Source: Pediococcus argentinicus (lineage in GTDB: Bacteria; Bacillota; Bacilli; Lactobacillales; Lactobacillaceae). From it: DNA of 64,000 nt. Position numbers and translations under genes: made by a program. The stretch lies in contig NZ_JQCQ01000001.1 in assembly GCF_001437605.1 (NCBI RefSeq), positions 8,095 to 72,094 of the forward strand, read 5' to 3'. Shown here in pieces: positions 21,456-30,437 of the stretch. The first letter of the stretch is position 1, and the number at the start of each line of letters is the position of its first letter. Under the pieces are notes generated by a model, which was not told the DNA's origin, did not search any database, and was given only the letters and a program-made list of their open reading frames with translations.

Positions 21456-23300
21456 ATGACAGCAGAATATTCTGATTTAAAAGAACGACAGGAACATATT
21501 CGAAATTTTTCGATTGTTGCTCATATTGATCATGGGAAATCGACCCTAGCCGATCGAATTTTAGAGTTGACTGATACCGTTGCAAAACGTGATATGCAAG
21601 ATCAACTTCTAGATTCTATGGATCTCGAACGTGAACGTGGTATCACGATTAAACTTAATGCCGTTGAGTTACACTATCATGCTCAAGATGGTGAAGATTA
21701 TATTTTTCATTTAATTGACACTCCTGGACACGTGGACTTTTCTTATGAAGTCTCACGAAGCTTGGCTGCTTGTGAAGGAGCCGTCCTTGTAGTAGATGCC
21801 GCCCAAGGAGTCGAAGCACAGACTCTGGCTAATGTTTATTTAGCAATCGATGATGATTTGGAAATTGTACCAGTTATTAATAAGATTGATTTACCAGCTG
21901 CTGATCCAGAAAAAGTTCGCAAAGAGATTGAAGATGTAATTGGATTAGATGCTGAGGACGCAGTCTTGGCAAGTGCTAAAGCTGGGATCGGTATCCAAGA
22001 ATTGCTGGAACAAGTTGTACAAAAGATTCCAGCACCAGATGGCGATTTTGATAAACCATTAAAGGCACTTATTTTTGATTCCAAATATGATGATTACCGT
22101 GGGGTTGTTTTAAGCATTCGTCTGATGGAAGGTATGGTTAAGCCTGGAGACAAAATCCGCTTGATGAATAGTGGAACAGAGTATGAAGTAACTGAAATTG
22201 GAGTTAATTCTCCTAATCCAGTTAAAAAGGATTTCTTGATGGCGGGAGACGTTGGTTATCTTTCAGCAAGTATCAAGGATATTAAGGATACTCGAGTTGG
22301 TGATACGCTAACTAGCGCTACTAAACCTGCAGATAAGCCTTTAGAGGGTTACCGTGAAATGAGTCCTATGGTTTATTCAGGCCTTTATCCAACTGATAAT
22401 GCTAAGTTTAACGATTTACGTGAGGCTTTGGAGAAGTTACAGTTGAATGATGCTGCACTTGAATTTGAGCCAGAATCATCACAAGCTTTAGGATTTGGTT
22501 TCCGTTGTGGATTCCTTGGCTTATTGCATATGGACGTTGTTCAAGAGCGTCTTGAACGTGAATTCAATTTGGATTTAATTACAACAGCACCATCTGTAAC
22601 GTATCACGTTGATTTGACTGATGGAACTCAACTTATTGTTGAAAATCCTTCTGAAATGCCTGATACTTCAAGTATTCAACATGTTTCAGAACCATTTGTA
22701 AAAGCTAATATTATGGTTCCAAATGAATATGTTGGGGCTGTAATGGAACTGTGTCAGTACCGCCGTGGTATTTTCGACACGATGGATTATATTGACGATA
22801 ATCGAGTTAATGTTAAGTATTCATTACCACTTTCAGAAATTATTTTTGACTTCTTTGATAAACTGAAATCAAGTACAAGAGGTTATGCCTCATTGGATTA
22901 TGAAATCGAAGATTACAAAGTTAGTGACCTAGTTAAGATTGATATTCTATTGAATGGCGATAAAGTGGATGCTTTAAGTTTCATTGCTCATCGTGATTTT
23001 GCACAGCAACGTGGGAATGAAATTACTGCTAACTTGAAGAATATCATCCCTAGACGTAACTTTGAAATTCCAGTTCAGGCTGCAATCGGTAATAAGATTA
23101 TCGCTCGTACTAATATCAAAGCTTATCGTAAAGATGTTACATCAAAAATTCATACTGGTGATCCAGACCGTCGCGCTAAATTGTTGGATAAACAAAAGCG
23201 TGGTAAAAAACGTATGAAAGCTGTTGGCAAGGTGGAAGTGCCACAAGAAGCCTTCATGTCAGTTTTACAAACTGATACCGAGGGAAAAGGCGGTAAATAG
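21456..23300 (+). CDS. lepA: Elongation factor 4 (LepA)
   Basis: Ribosome-associated GTPase of 614 aa, related to EF-G, proposed to act in translocation stress and 30S biogenesis. G motifs are AHIDHGKST (near 22-30), DTPGHVDF and NKIDLP. Domain II and the LepA-specific C-terminal domain (about 490-600, including [19 protein letters not shown] and KRGKKRMK) are present. It has its own promoter and is not part of the dnaJ transcript. No prmA directly follows; instead there is a 320-bp stretch with repeats. Confidence 0.97.
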   Translation: MTAEYSDLKERQEHIRNFSIVAHIDHGKSTLADRILELTDTVAKRDMQDQLLDSMDLERERGITIKLNAVELHYHAQDGEDYIFHLIDTPGHVDFSYEVSRSLAACEGAVLVVDAAQGVEAQTLANVYLAIDDDLEIVPVINKIDLPAADPEKVRKEIEDVIGLDAEDAVLASAKAGIGIQELLEQVVQKIPAPDGDFDKPLKALIFDSKYDDYRGVVLSIRLMEGMVKPGDKIRLMNSGTEYEVTEIGVNSPNPVKKDFLMAGDVGYLSASIKDIKDTRVGDTLTSATKPADKPLEGYREMSPMVYSGLYPTDNAKFNDLREALEKLQLNDAALEFEPESSQALGFGFRCGFLGLLHMDVVQERLEREFNLDLITTAPSVTYHVDLTDGTQLIVENPSEMPDTSSIQHVSEPFVKANIMVPNEYVGAVMELCQYRRGIFDTMDYIDDNRVNVKYSLPLSEIIFDFFDKLKSSTRGYASLDYEIEDYKVSDLVKIDILLNGDKVDALSFIAHRDFAQQRGNEITANLKNIIPRRNFEIPVQAAIGNKIIARTNIKAYRKDVTSKIHTGDPDRRAKLLDKQKRGKKRMKAVGKVEVPQEAFMSVLQTDTEGKGGK

Positions 23301-23335
23301 GCATTCCTGAAAACGTCCAACAGACATAAACGGTG

Positions 23336-23357
23336 ATTTGCCAACCATTTGCCAACC
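23336..23357 (+). repeat. Perfect tandem repeat, two copies of an 11-mer
   Basis: ATTTGCCAACC occurs at 23336-23346 and again, with no gap, at 23347-23357, 36 bp after the lepA stop. It lies in non-coding DNA of otherwise unclear function. Short direct repeats of this kind can be attachment-site remnants, but no integrase is nearby. Confidence 0.85.
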
Positions 23358-23375
23358 CTAAGTAGGATTTAAAAG

Positions 23376-23492
23376 TGACAGTAGTTTGTTACTACAGTTA
23401 TTGGCTGATAATTTTCTATCATAATTCCCATCAAATTGGGAAATTATTTTACAAAAATCGATTGGAACATTTTACTTTTATATGACAGTAGT
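23376..23492 (+). repeat. Dispersed 10-mer direct repeat in the lepA downstream region
   Basis: TGACAGTAGT is found at 23376-23385 and at 23483-23492. The first copy runs into an inverted repeat (GTAGT-TTGTT-ACTAC) and the second into GTAG-T-CTAC, so both copies head a small palindrome. GATAATT appears between them. Function unknown. Confidence 0.6.
23423..23450 (+). terminator. Possible terminator for lepA
   Basis: TTCCCA (23425-23430) pairs with TGGGAA (23437-23442) around TCAAAT, extended by A-T pairs across a bulge, then TTATTTT. The stem is short and A/T flanked, so this is a weak candidate about 120 bp after lepA. Confidence 0.4.
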
Positions 23493-23623
23493 CTACAATG
23501 GTTAATTATCAGAAGCGGTTTGAGTAATATAATGCAGTGAGGTGAAGATAAATTTTAAACCGAACAAAACAGTTTTTAAGAAGCAATAAGCTTCAATATG
23601 AAAAGAAATATATTCAACCCTTA

Positions 23624-23890
23624 ATGACGCCAGAAAACGTGTATGTTTTTAAGTTTGGTAAAGAAGAGCTAAATAATCGAGTTATTATTAAATACTCTCA
23701 TACCTGGACAGGTCGTATTAAAATCAACGAGATTGATTTACGACTTCACAAACAAAAACATCCTCGTATTTTTAGAAGAGAAAGTGACTTAGTTAGTTAT
23801 CTTAAACGACACATGTCATCTGAAAATGGTGAGAAGTTAATTCGTCGTCGTAAAAAGCACCATGCTAAGAAAGCTAAGAGTGCTGAATAA
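23624..23890 (+). CDS. Orphan small basic protein of unknown function
   Basis: I do not recognise this protein. From ATG 23624 it is 88 aa, with a folded-looking front (VYVFKFGKEELNNRVIIKY) and a Lys/Arg/His-rich tail (IRRRKKHHAKKAKSAE) suggesting nucleic-acid binding. That ATG has no ribosome site. The frame stays open upstream to 23552, where ATT lies 6 nt after GAGGTGA (23539-23545), giving 112 aa. A third reading is GTG 23542, which stops at 23587 and would need a +1 shift into this frame. A TATAAT lies at 23528-23533 and a terminator follows the stop. The gene is probably real, but its 5' end is unresolved. Confidence 0.6.
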   Translation: MTPENVYVFKFGKEELNNRVIIKYSHTWTGRIKINEIDLRLHKQKHPRIFRRESDLVSYLKRHMSSENGEKLIRRRKKHHAKKAKSAE

Positions 23891-23900
23891 TTATAAAAAT

Positions 23901-23920
23901 AGAGCTTCGGCTCTTTTTTT
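23901..23920 (+). terminator. Intrinsic terminator after the orphan basic gene
   Basis: AGAGC-TTCG-GCTCT followed by TTTTTT, a short stem with a very stable UUCG loop. It supports the 23624-23890 frame being an independent transcription unit. Confidence 0.85.
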
Positions 23921-23932
23921 GTACCTTTGAAC

Positions 23933-23961
23933 TTGACGAATAAGAATTGATAACGTATTGT
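23933..23961 (+). promoter_or_regulatory. Promoter of the uraA leader
   Basis: TTGACG (23933-23938) and TATTGT (23956-23961) are 17 bp apart. The predicted start near 23968 lies just upstream of the PyrR-binding segment. Confidence 0.6.
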
Positions 23962-23977
23962 ATTAATCAAGATGATC

Positions 23978-24096
23978 CTTAATTTGGTCCAGTGAGGCCA
24001 GAAGGCAGCTTTTAATATAAATTATGTCCATGGCTATAACTATAATTTAAATTAAACGTGAAGTCTCCTGACCAATAACTGGCTAGGAGACTTTTT
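23978..24096 (+). promoter_or_regulatory. PyrR-dependent attenuator upstream of uraA
   Basis: The segment GGTCCAGTGAGGCCAGAAGG (23987-24006) matches the conserved PyrR-binding loop of pyrimidine leaders (consensus TCCAGAGAGGCT). A terminator follows: AGTCTCCTGACC (24062-24073) pairs with GGCTAGGAGAC (24081-24091), then TTTTT. With UMP or UTP, PyrR should stabilise the first hairpin and allow termination; the intervening AT-rich stretch would hold the antiterminator. PyrR itself is not encoded here. Confidence 0.85.
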
Positions 24097-24117
24097 ATTT
24101 TGAGGAGGATGTAGTTT

Positions 24118-25413
24118 ATGGCAAAGCAAAAAGGATTTAGGAATGAAGACGCAGTTTTAGACATTCATGATCGTCCCAAAACATGGCAACTATTTGGACT
24201 TTCTATTCAACACATGTTTGCAATGTTTGGTTCGACAGTTTTGGTTCCAATTTTAGTGGGATTGAATCCTGGAATTGCTCTTTTTAGTTCTGGTGTTGGT
24301 ACACTGTTATACATATTAATTACTCAAGCTAAAATACCAGCATACATGGGTTCTAGTTTTGCATTTATTGTACCAATGATGGCCCTCATGAAAACTACCG
24401 GTTATCCAGGAATTGCACAGGGTACAATTTCGGTTGGTGTAGTTTATCTAATTGTTGCTCTAATCATTAGTCATTTTGGATCAGACTGGTTGGATAAAAT
24501 ATTACCACCAATTGTTGTAGGGCCAATCGTCATGGTAATTGGTTTATCACTAGCTGGTACAGCAGCAAAGGACGCAACGATGCGTCAGCTTACAGCAACT
24601 AAAAGTGTTTATGATTTGAAATTCTTTGCCATTGCACTTCTAACTCTACTTGTCACAATTGGTTTCAATATGTACTTGAAGGGTTTTATCGGCTTGATAC
24701 CAATTTTATTAGGATTAATTGTTGGATATATAATTGCACTCGCATTTGGAGTTGTAGATTTAACTCCAGTTCAAAATGCAAAATGGCTCCAAATACCATA
24801 CTTTGAAATTCCTTTTGTAACTTATAAGTGGAAATTTGATTTAGGTGCAGTACTTAGTATGGCACCGTTAGCATTTGTAACGATGACAGAGCATACCGGT
24901 CACATTATGGTTTTAAATACATTGACTAAACGAAATTTCTTTAAAGATCCTGGTTTACATCGAACATTATCTGGTGATGGTTTAGCTTCAATGGTCGCTG
25001 GTATTATTGGCGGACCACCTGTTACTAGTTATGGTGAAAACATTGGGGTGCTGGCTGTTACTAAGGTTCACAGTGTCTATGTTCTGGGCGGAGCCGCAAT
25101 TAGTGCGATTGTGTTCAGTTTTATTGGTAAACTCAGTGCTTTGATTCAAAGTATTCCAAGTCCAGTTATTGGTGGAATTAGTTTCCTTCTTTTTGGAACC
25201 ATTGCAGCCAACGGGTTACGAATTCTGATTGATAATCAAATCGATTTTAATAAAAAACGAAATCTGATGATTGCTTCATCAATTTTGGTCATTGGAATTG
25301 GAAATGCGAGTCTAAATATCAGTACTCTAAGTTTTTCAGGATTAGCAGTTGCAACAGTTTTAGGGATTGTGATGAACTTGGTTCTTCCAGATCTCGCCGC
25401 AAGTGAAAAATAG
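24118..25413 (+). CDS. uraA: Uracil permease (nucleobase:cation symporter 2 family)
   Basis: Membrane transporter of 431 aa with about 12-14 helices that imports uracil with protons. FGLSIQHMFAMFGSTVLVPIL at about residues 26-46, the TEHTGHI segment (near 261) and GGPPVTSYGENIGV (near 300) are UraA/PyrP hallmarks; the conserved Glu residues that bind uracil lie in the last two. The PyrR attenuator directly upstream supports uracil as substrate. It is a single-gene unit; prmA follows in a separate block. SD GAGGAGG precedes the ATG. Confidence 0.95.
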   Translation: MAKQKGFRNEDAVLDIHDRPKTWQLFGLSIQHMFAMFGSTVLVPILVGLNPGIALFSSGVGTLLYILITQAKIPAYMGSSFAFIVPMMALMKTTGYPGIAQGTISVGVVYLIVALIISHFGSDWLDKILPPIVVGPIVMVIGLSLAGTAAKDATMRQLTATKSVYDLKFFAIALLTLLVTIGFNMYLKGFIGLIPILLGLIVGYIIALAFGVVDLTPVQNAKWLQIPYFEIPFVTYKWKFDLGAVLSMAPLAFVTMTEHTGHIMVLNTLTKRNFFKDPGLHRTLSGDGLASMVAGIIGGPPVTSYGENIGVLAVTKVHSVYVLGGAAISAIVFSFIGKLSALIQSIPSPVIGGISFLLFGTIAANGLRILIDNQIDFNKKRNLMIASSILVIGIGNASLNISTLSFSGLAVATVLGIVMNLVLPDLAASEK

Positions 25414-25478
25414 AATTCAGAAATTTATGACCAAATAAGGTATGATATAAGTATTATATTTTAAAGAGGTAAGCAATT

Positions 25479-26426
25479 TTGAAATGGACAGAAGTTAACG
25501 TTAATACCACTAATGAGGCCGTTGAGGCGGTTAGTAGTATGTTTGAAGAATTAGGTGCGATTGGGGTTAAAATCGATGATGCACTTGATTACGAAAATTA
25601 CCAAACAACTGGATTTGGAGAACTGTATGAACTAAAGGATATTCCTCATATCACTGAAGGAGCAATGGTTTCAGCATACTATCCAGAAACAACAGATTTA
25701 AAGCCAATATTAACAACTTTGAAATCTAAATTAGATCAGTTATCAAGTTTTGGTATTGATGCTGGTAAAAATGAAATCACCACTTTAGCAGTTAAAGACG
25801 ATGATTGGGCAACTGCTTGGAAAAAATACTATCATCCAGTACGGATTACACGTTATCTGACGGTTACACCTAGTTGGGATGAATATAAACCCACTCAAGA
25901 ATCAGAACATGTAATTCGCTTAGACCCCGGAATGGCATTTGGTACTGGAACCCATCCTACAACTCGTTTATGTTTACAAGGACTTGAAATGGTTGTTCGT
26001 GGTGGCGAAAGTATGTACGATGTTGGAACTGGATCTGGTGTATTAAGTATTGCCGCTAAGCATTTAGGAGTTGGTGATATAGAAGCATTCGATTTAGACG
26101 ATATTGCAGTAAAAGCTGCTGAAGAGAATTTAGACTTGAATCCCATCGCAAAGGATATCAAGGTTTCTGCCAATAACTTATTAGAGAACAAAACTAAAAA
26201 AGTTGATTTAATTGTAGCAAATATTTTGGCTGATATTATTGTGCCATTGGTACCACAAGCTGCTCAGCTATTAAATGAAAATGGATACTTTATCACTTCG
26301 GGTATTATTGATGATAAACTTCCAGTGGTTTTAGCGGCACTAGAAAAAGAACATTTTAAAATTGAAGAGATTTTACAGTTTGGTGAATGGCGCGGAGTCA
26401 TTGCAACCAATCGAGTAGATGATTAG
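25479..26426 (+). CDS. prmA: Ribosomal protein L11 methyltransferase
   Basis: SAM-dependent enzyme of 315 aa that methylates ribosomal protein L11. The N-terminal substrate-recognition domain is followed by a Rossmann domain with DPGMAFGTGTHPTTRLCL and motif I DVGTGSGVLSIAAKHLG (about 180-196), then DLIVANILADII. The TTG at 25479 gives the family start MKWTEV and follows AAAGAGGTAAG. rsmE begins 8 bp after the stop, the usual prmA-rsmE pair. Confidence 0.96.
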   Translation: MKWTEVNVNTTNEAVEAVSSMFEELGAIGVKIDDALDYENYQTTGFGELYELKDIPHITEGAMVSAYYPETTDLKPILTTLKSKLDQLSSFGIDAGKNEITTLAVKDDDWATAWKKYYHPVRITRYLTVTPSWDEYKPTQESEHVIRLDPGMAFGTGTHPTTRLCLQGLEMVVRGGESMYDVGTGSGVLSIAAKHLGVGDIEAFDLDDIAVKAAEENLDLNPIAKDIKVSANNLLENKTKKVDLIVANILADIIVPLVPQAAQLLNENGYFITSGIIDDKLPVVLAALEKEHFKIEEILQFGEWRGVIATNRVDD

Positions 26427-26434
26427 GGATTATT

Positions 26435-27178
26435 ATGCAAAGATATTTCTTAAAAACCGCAGTCCATCAGGATGATATAACTTCACTTTCAGAAACCGAC
26501 CAAAATCATTTGGTTAGAGTTTTACGGGCACAAGCTGGAACGGAAATTGAAGTAGTCGATATATCTCAGAAGGTATACATTGCAGTTTTATCAGATGATT
26601 TAAACCACATTAAGATTGAAGCTGATATTACTAAATCAGTTGAATTACCAATCGATGTCACGATTGCCTGTGGACTATCCAAGGGCTCAAAAAGCGAATT
26701 TATTGTCAAAAAAGCTACGGAACTCGGTGCAAAAAAAATTGTTTTCTTTGAAAGTAAATATTCAGTTGTTCATTGGCAAGGAAAAAATATTGATAAAAAG
26801 ATTCAACGTTTAAATAAAATTGCGCAAGGTGCTGCTGAACAATCTCATCGTCAGGTTATTCCAACAATTGAGTATTTAACCTTTACTGATATTTTGAAAA
26901 CTAATAATGCTATCAAATTAGTGGCATATGAAGAATCTGCTAAACAGAATGAAACTGCTAAGTTAGTTCAACTATTGAATCAAGCTAAACAAAACATGTC
27001 TGGTAGTCTAATTGCTCTTTTTGGACCAGAAGGTGGTATTGCACCAGAGGAAATTGAACAACTCACTGATAATGGATTTGAATTAGCTGGTTTAGGACCA
27101 CGAATAATGCGAGCGGAGACAGCACCTCTTTACTTATTGTCTGCAATCTCGTATTCTTTAGAATTAGAAAGTAAATAG
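26435..27178 (+). CDS. rsmE: 16S rRNA (uracil(1498)-N(3))-methyltransferase
   Basis: SPOUT-class methyltransferase of 247 aa. An N-terminal PUA-like domain (MQRYFLKTAVHQDD, NHLVRVLRAQAGTEIEVVD) is followed by the trefoil-knot domain with KGSKSEFIVKKATELGAKKI and the SAM-binding knot LIALFGPEGGIAPEEIEQL and LGPRIMRAETAPLYLLSAI. It is co-transcribed with prmA, and the membrane protein gene 12 bp downstream probably shares the transcript. Confidence 0.96.
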   Translation: MQRYFLKTAVHQDDITSLSETDQNHLVRVLRAQAGTEIEVVDISQKVYIAVLSDDLNHIKIEADITKSVELPIDVTIACGLSKGSKSEFIVKKATELGAKKIVFFESKYSVVHWQGKNIDKKIQRLNKIAQGAAEQSHRQVIPTIEYLTFTDILKTNNAIKLVAYEESAKQNETAKLVQLLNQAKQNMSGSLIALFGPEGGIAPEEIEQLTDNGFELAGLGPRIMRAETAPLYLLSAISYSLELESK

Positions 27179-27190
27179 GAGATTTGTACA

Positions 27191-27520
27191 ATGAATAGAG
27201 TTCGAATATTAATGAATGATTCACACTGGCGTTATTGGATTTTTTCAATCTTAATAGGAGTTTTGCTACCGTTTATTTTGAAAATCTGTCGGACACCATC
27301 AGTATTTATTGATATGTGGTTTTTAATTGTGTTGAATATTGCAGTTAGTTTTGTGGTAGGTAATCTAATTAAGACCAGTCAGTTAAAGTGGTTTATGCTA
27401 TTTGTTTTTCCACTAACTTTCTTAGTAGGGGCATTTCTGTTGTTACCTCGTTATTCATATTATTTTGCTTTAATCTATTTCTGTATTGAATTCCTTTCTT
27501 ACAGTATGGTTAAAGAGTAA
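27191..27520 (+). CDS. Small integral membrane protein, unknown function
   Basis: A 109-aa protein not assigned to a family with confidence. Four hydrophobic stretches are visible at about 15-32, 40-58, 66-84 and 88-106, joined by short polar loops, with a charged N-terminus (MNRVRILMNDSHWR). It has a good AGGAG site 12 bp after rsmE, so it is the last gene of the prmA-rsmE unit and precedes the relA promoter. Confidence 0.75.
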   Translation: MNRVRILMNDSHWRYWIFSILIGVLLPFILKICRTPSVFIDMWFLIVLNIAVSFVVGNLIKTSQLKWFMLFVFPLTFLVGAFLLLPRYSYYFALIYFCIEFLSYSMVKE

Positions 27521-27558
27521 ATAGTTTTCTAATTTAGCGCCTTTAAATAGCGTTGTTA

Positions 27559-27587
27559 TTGCATTTTAGGCCAATCAAAAGTATACT
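27559..27587 (+). promoter_or_regulatory. Sigma-A promoter of relA-dtd
   Basis: TTGCAT (27559-27564) and TATACT (27582-27587) are separated by 17 bp. Transcription should begin near 27594, placing the hairpin at 27599-27634 at the very 5' end of the message. Confidence 0.7.
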
Positions 27588-27598
27588 AAATTAAACGT

Positions 27599-27634
27599 AA
27601 GAAGCACGTTGTCTATTGATTTCGTGCTTTTCTT
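27599..27634 (+). terminator. Hairpin with T-rich tail in the relA leader
   Basis: AAGAAGCACG (27599-27608) pairs with CGTGCTTTTCTT (27623-27634) around a 14-nt loop. It resembles an intrinsic terminator but lies downstream of the relA promoter, so it may be an attenuator or 5'-stabilising stem. Termination of the upstream prmA unit is the alternative. Confidence 0.55.
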
Positions 27635-27656
27635 GTATCTTAAAGTAGGTGAGATT

Positions 27657-29891
27657 ATGTCAAAAGAGAAAGTTTTAACTGCCACAGATGTAATGAATAT
27701 GTGCGAAGAATATATGAATGACACTCACGTGGCCTTTGTTCAAAAGGCTTGCGATTTTGCTGCATATGTTCACAAGGAGCAGTATCGACAATCAGGCGAA
27801 CCATATATTATGCATCCCATTCAAGTAGCTGGGATTTTAGCTAATTTAAAAATGGATCCTGAAACGGTTGCCGCTGGTTTTTTGCATGATACCGTTGAAG
27901 ACACTTTAATCACATTAGGTGATATCGAAGAATTATTTGGTAAAGATGTTGCTGTCATTGTTGATGGTGTTTCTAAGATTAGTAAAATTAAATATAAGTC
28001 TAATCAAGAACAGCTTGCTGAAAATCACCGTAAGCTGTTATTAGCTATGTCGCACGATATCCGTGTAATCATTGTTAAGTTGGCTGATCGTTTGCATAAC
28101 ATGCGCACCTTACAACACCTACGACCAGACAAACAACGTCGTATTTCTAATGAAACTTTGGAAATTTACGCTCCGTTGGCTGAACGATTAGGTATTAGTA
28201 CCATCAAGTGGGAACTAGAAGATATTTCACTGAGATATTTAAACCCACAACAGTACTATCGAATTGTTCACTTAATGAATTCTAGAAGAACTCAACGTGA
28301 AGAGTATATCAGTGAAGCCATTGGTGAAATTCAGGGTGCTATTCAAGATCTCAATTTAACAGGAACTGATATTTATGGACGTCCAAAACATATCTATTCT
28401 GTTTATCGTAAAATGGTTGATCAGCACAAACAATTTAGCCAAATTTATGATTTACTAGCTATTCGAGTTATTACTCAATCTATCAGGGATTGTTACGCTG
28501 TATTAGGTGCTATTCATACCAAATGGAAACCAATGCCCGGACGTTTTAAAGACTACATTGCCATGCCAAAGGCCAACATGTATCAGTCTTTGCACACCAC
28601 CGTCGTGGGCCCAGAAGGTAAACCATTAGAAATTCAGATTCGAACTGAAGAAATGCATCGGGTTGCTGAATATGGTGTTGCAGCTCACTGGGCTTATAAA
28701 GAAGGACAAAAGGATCAGGTTAAAGAAACCAATACTGGCGATAAGCTTAACTGGTTTAAGGAAATTGTCGAATTGCAGAATGAAAGTAGCGATGCTGCTG
28801 ACTTTATGGAAGGTGTTAAGGGCGATTTATTTGGTGATCGTGTCTATGCATTTACGCCTAAAGGTGATGTATTCGAGCTTCCTAAGGGTGCTGGACCACT
28901 TGATATGGCCTATACGATTCATACCGAAGTTGGTAATAAGACAACCGGCGCTAAAGTAAATGGTAAAATTGTTCCTTTAGACTATGCCATTAAAAATGGT
29001 GATATTGTCGATATTCTCACTTCCAGCAGTTCGTTGGGTCCTAGTCGTGATTGGATTAACTTAGTATCGACCAGACGAGCACGCAATAAAATCAAACAAT
29101 TCTTCCGTCATGAAGATCATGATGAAAATGTCCTTAAAGGACGCGAATTAATTGAACATCAACTACGTCAAATGGGATTCAATCCTGCAGATGTAATGAC
29201 TGATGAAAAAGTTAAAAAAGTTGCTGTTAATATGAATTATTCTCAAATCGATGATTTATATGCAGCTGTTGGTTTTGGTGATATGGCACCTGTTGGTGTT
29301 TCTAATCGATTAACTGACGATGTTCGTTCTCAACGTGAAGAGGAACGACAGCGTCAACAAGAAAAGGATCTTTTGGAAGAACACCAAACAATTTCTAACG
29401 ATAATAAAACTGAGCAAAAGAAAAAGAAGAAAAATAGTTCCAATGGTGTCTTGATTGACGGTGCCGAGAACTTATTAGTTCGTTTAAGTCACTGTTGTAG
29501 TCCAGTTCCCGGTGATCCAATTGTGGGTTATATTACAAAGGGCCGTGGTGTTTCTGTTCATCGAACTGACTGTCCTAATGTTAAACATGCCGAAGAACAG
29601 GGTGAACGAATCATTGATGTCCACTGGGAAGATGTTAATGATGAACATGAAGTTTATTCAGCTGATTTAGAGGTTCAAGGATACAATCGAAACGGATTAT
29701 TAAATGATGTTTTGAAGTCAGTAAATAACCAAACTAAGAATTTATCATCGATTAACGGAAAGATTGACCACAATCGAATGGTTATTATCAGTTTGACGAT
29801 AGGTGTCCATAATTTAATGCATCTTGAACGGATTATGGATACTCTTAAAAATGTGAAAGATGTTTATGTTATCAAACGTCCGACACACTAA
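27657..29891 (+). CDS. relA: Bifunctional (p)ppGpp synthetase/hydrolase (Rel)
   Basis: Long RSH enzyme of 744 aa controlling the stringent response. The N-terminal HD hydrolase is intact (HPIQVAGILA, FLHDTVEDT), and the synthetase domain has the RFKDYIAMPKANMYQSLH region, where RxKD marks the bifunctional Rel type rather than the synthetase-only RelA. TGS (YAFTPKGDVFELPKG), a conserved CC-containing zinc-finger-like segment (SHCCSPVPGDPIVGYI) and ACT (SADLEVQGYNRNGLL) follow. The ATG at 27657 with AGGTGAG is the true start; 16 extra upstream codons would overlap the leader hairpin. dtd follows after 12 bp. Confidence 0.96.
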   Translation: MSKEKVLTATDVMNMCEEYMNDTHVAFVQKACDFAAYVHKEQYRQSGEPYIMHPIQVAGILANLKMDPETVAAGFLHDTVEDTLITLGDIEELFGKDVAVIVDGVSKISKIKYKSNQEQLAENHRKLLLAMSHDIRVIIVKLADRLHNMRTLQHLRPDKQRRISNETLEIYAPLAERLGISTIKWELEDISLRYLNPQQYYRIVHLMNSRRTQREEYISEAIGEIQGAIQDLNLTGTDIYGRPKHIYSVYRKMVDQHKQFSQIYDLLAIRVITQSIRDCYAVLGAIHTKWKPMPGRFKDYIAMPKANMYQSLHTTVVGPEGKPLEIQIRTEEMHRVAEYGVAAHWAYKEGQKDQVKETNTGDKLNWFKEIVELQNESSDAADFMEGVKGDLFGDRVYAFTPKGDVFELPKGAGPLDMAYTIHTEVGNKTTGAKVNGKIVPLDYAIKNGDIVDILTSSSSLGPSRDWINLVSTRRARNKIKQFFRHEDHDENVLKGRELIEHQLRQMGFNPADVMTDEKVKKVAVNMNYSQIDDLYAAVGFGDMAPVGVSNRLTDDVRSQREEERQRQQEKDLLEEHQTISNDNKTEQKKKKKNSSNGVLIDGAENLLVRLSHCCSPVPGDPIVGYITKGRGVSVHRTDCPNVKHAEEQGERIIDVHWEDVNDEHEVYSADLEVQGYNRNGLLNDVLKSVNNQTKNLSSINGKIDHNRMVIISLTIGVHNLMHLERIMDTLKNVKDVYVIKRPTH

Positions 29892-29903
29892 GAGGTGGAA
29901 TGA

Positions 29904-30353
29904 ATGCGAGTAGTACTCCAACGTACAAAGCAGGCTCAAGTATCAATAGATTCTAATATTGTTGGAAAAATTGACCATGGCTTCTTGTTATTAGTTGCGT
30001 TTAATGATGAGGATGAACGTGAGGATTTAGAATATACAGTTCATAAAATTGTCAATATGCGTATTTTTACGGATGAGAATGGCAAGATGAATCTTAATAT
30101 TCAACAAACTAATGGTCAAATTTTGTCTGTTTCTCAGTTCACACTTTTTGCTTCAACTAAAAAGGGAAATCGGCCTAGTTTTACAAATGCTGGTGATTCC
30201 GAACATGCTATGAAGCTCTACGAAGAATTCAATAACATGTTAATCGATTCTGGACTTAAAGTGGAAACTGGCGAATTTGGTGCCGATATGCAGGTTGAGT
30301 TGGAGAATGATGGGCCTGTTACAATTATTTTAGATTCAAAGCAAAGAGAATAA
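29904..30353 (+). CDS. dtd: D-aminoacyl-tRNA deacylase
   Basis: A 149-aa enzyme that removes D-amino acids (and glycine mischarged on tRNA-Ala) from tRNA. Full-length family match: [27 protein letters not shown], the catalytic SQFTLFA motif, [11 protein letters not shown], and the Gly-cisPro element in NDGPVTIIL. The rel-dtd pairing is standard in Firmicutes. Confidence 0.96.
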   Translation: MRVVLQRTKQAQVSIDSNIVGKIDHGFLLLVAFNDEDEREDLEYTVHKIVNMRIFTDENGKMNLNIQQTNGQILSVSQFTLFASTKKGNRPSFTNAGDSEHAMKLYEEFNNMLIDSGLKVETGEFGADMQVELENDGPVTIILDSKQRE

Positions 30354-30381
30354 TTATTTTTATAAAGCTTAGAAATTCAGG

Positions 30382-30421
30382 GACCTGGTAAAAGCATTGG
30401 CTTTACTTGGTCTTTTTTTTG
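30382..30421 (+). terminator. Intrinsic terminator after dtd
   Basis: GACC-TGGTAAAAGC and GGCTTTAC-TTGGTC form an interrupted stem (GACC/GGTC and GTAAAGC/GCTTTAC) followed by an eight-T run. It separates the relA-dtd unit from the HAD gene. Confidence 0.75.
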
Positions 30422-30437
30422 TTGGAGGAGTTTACAA

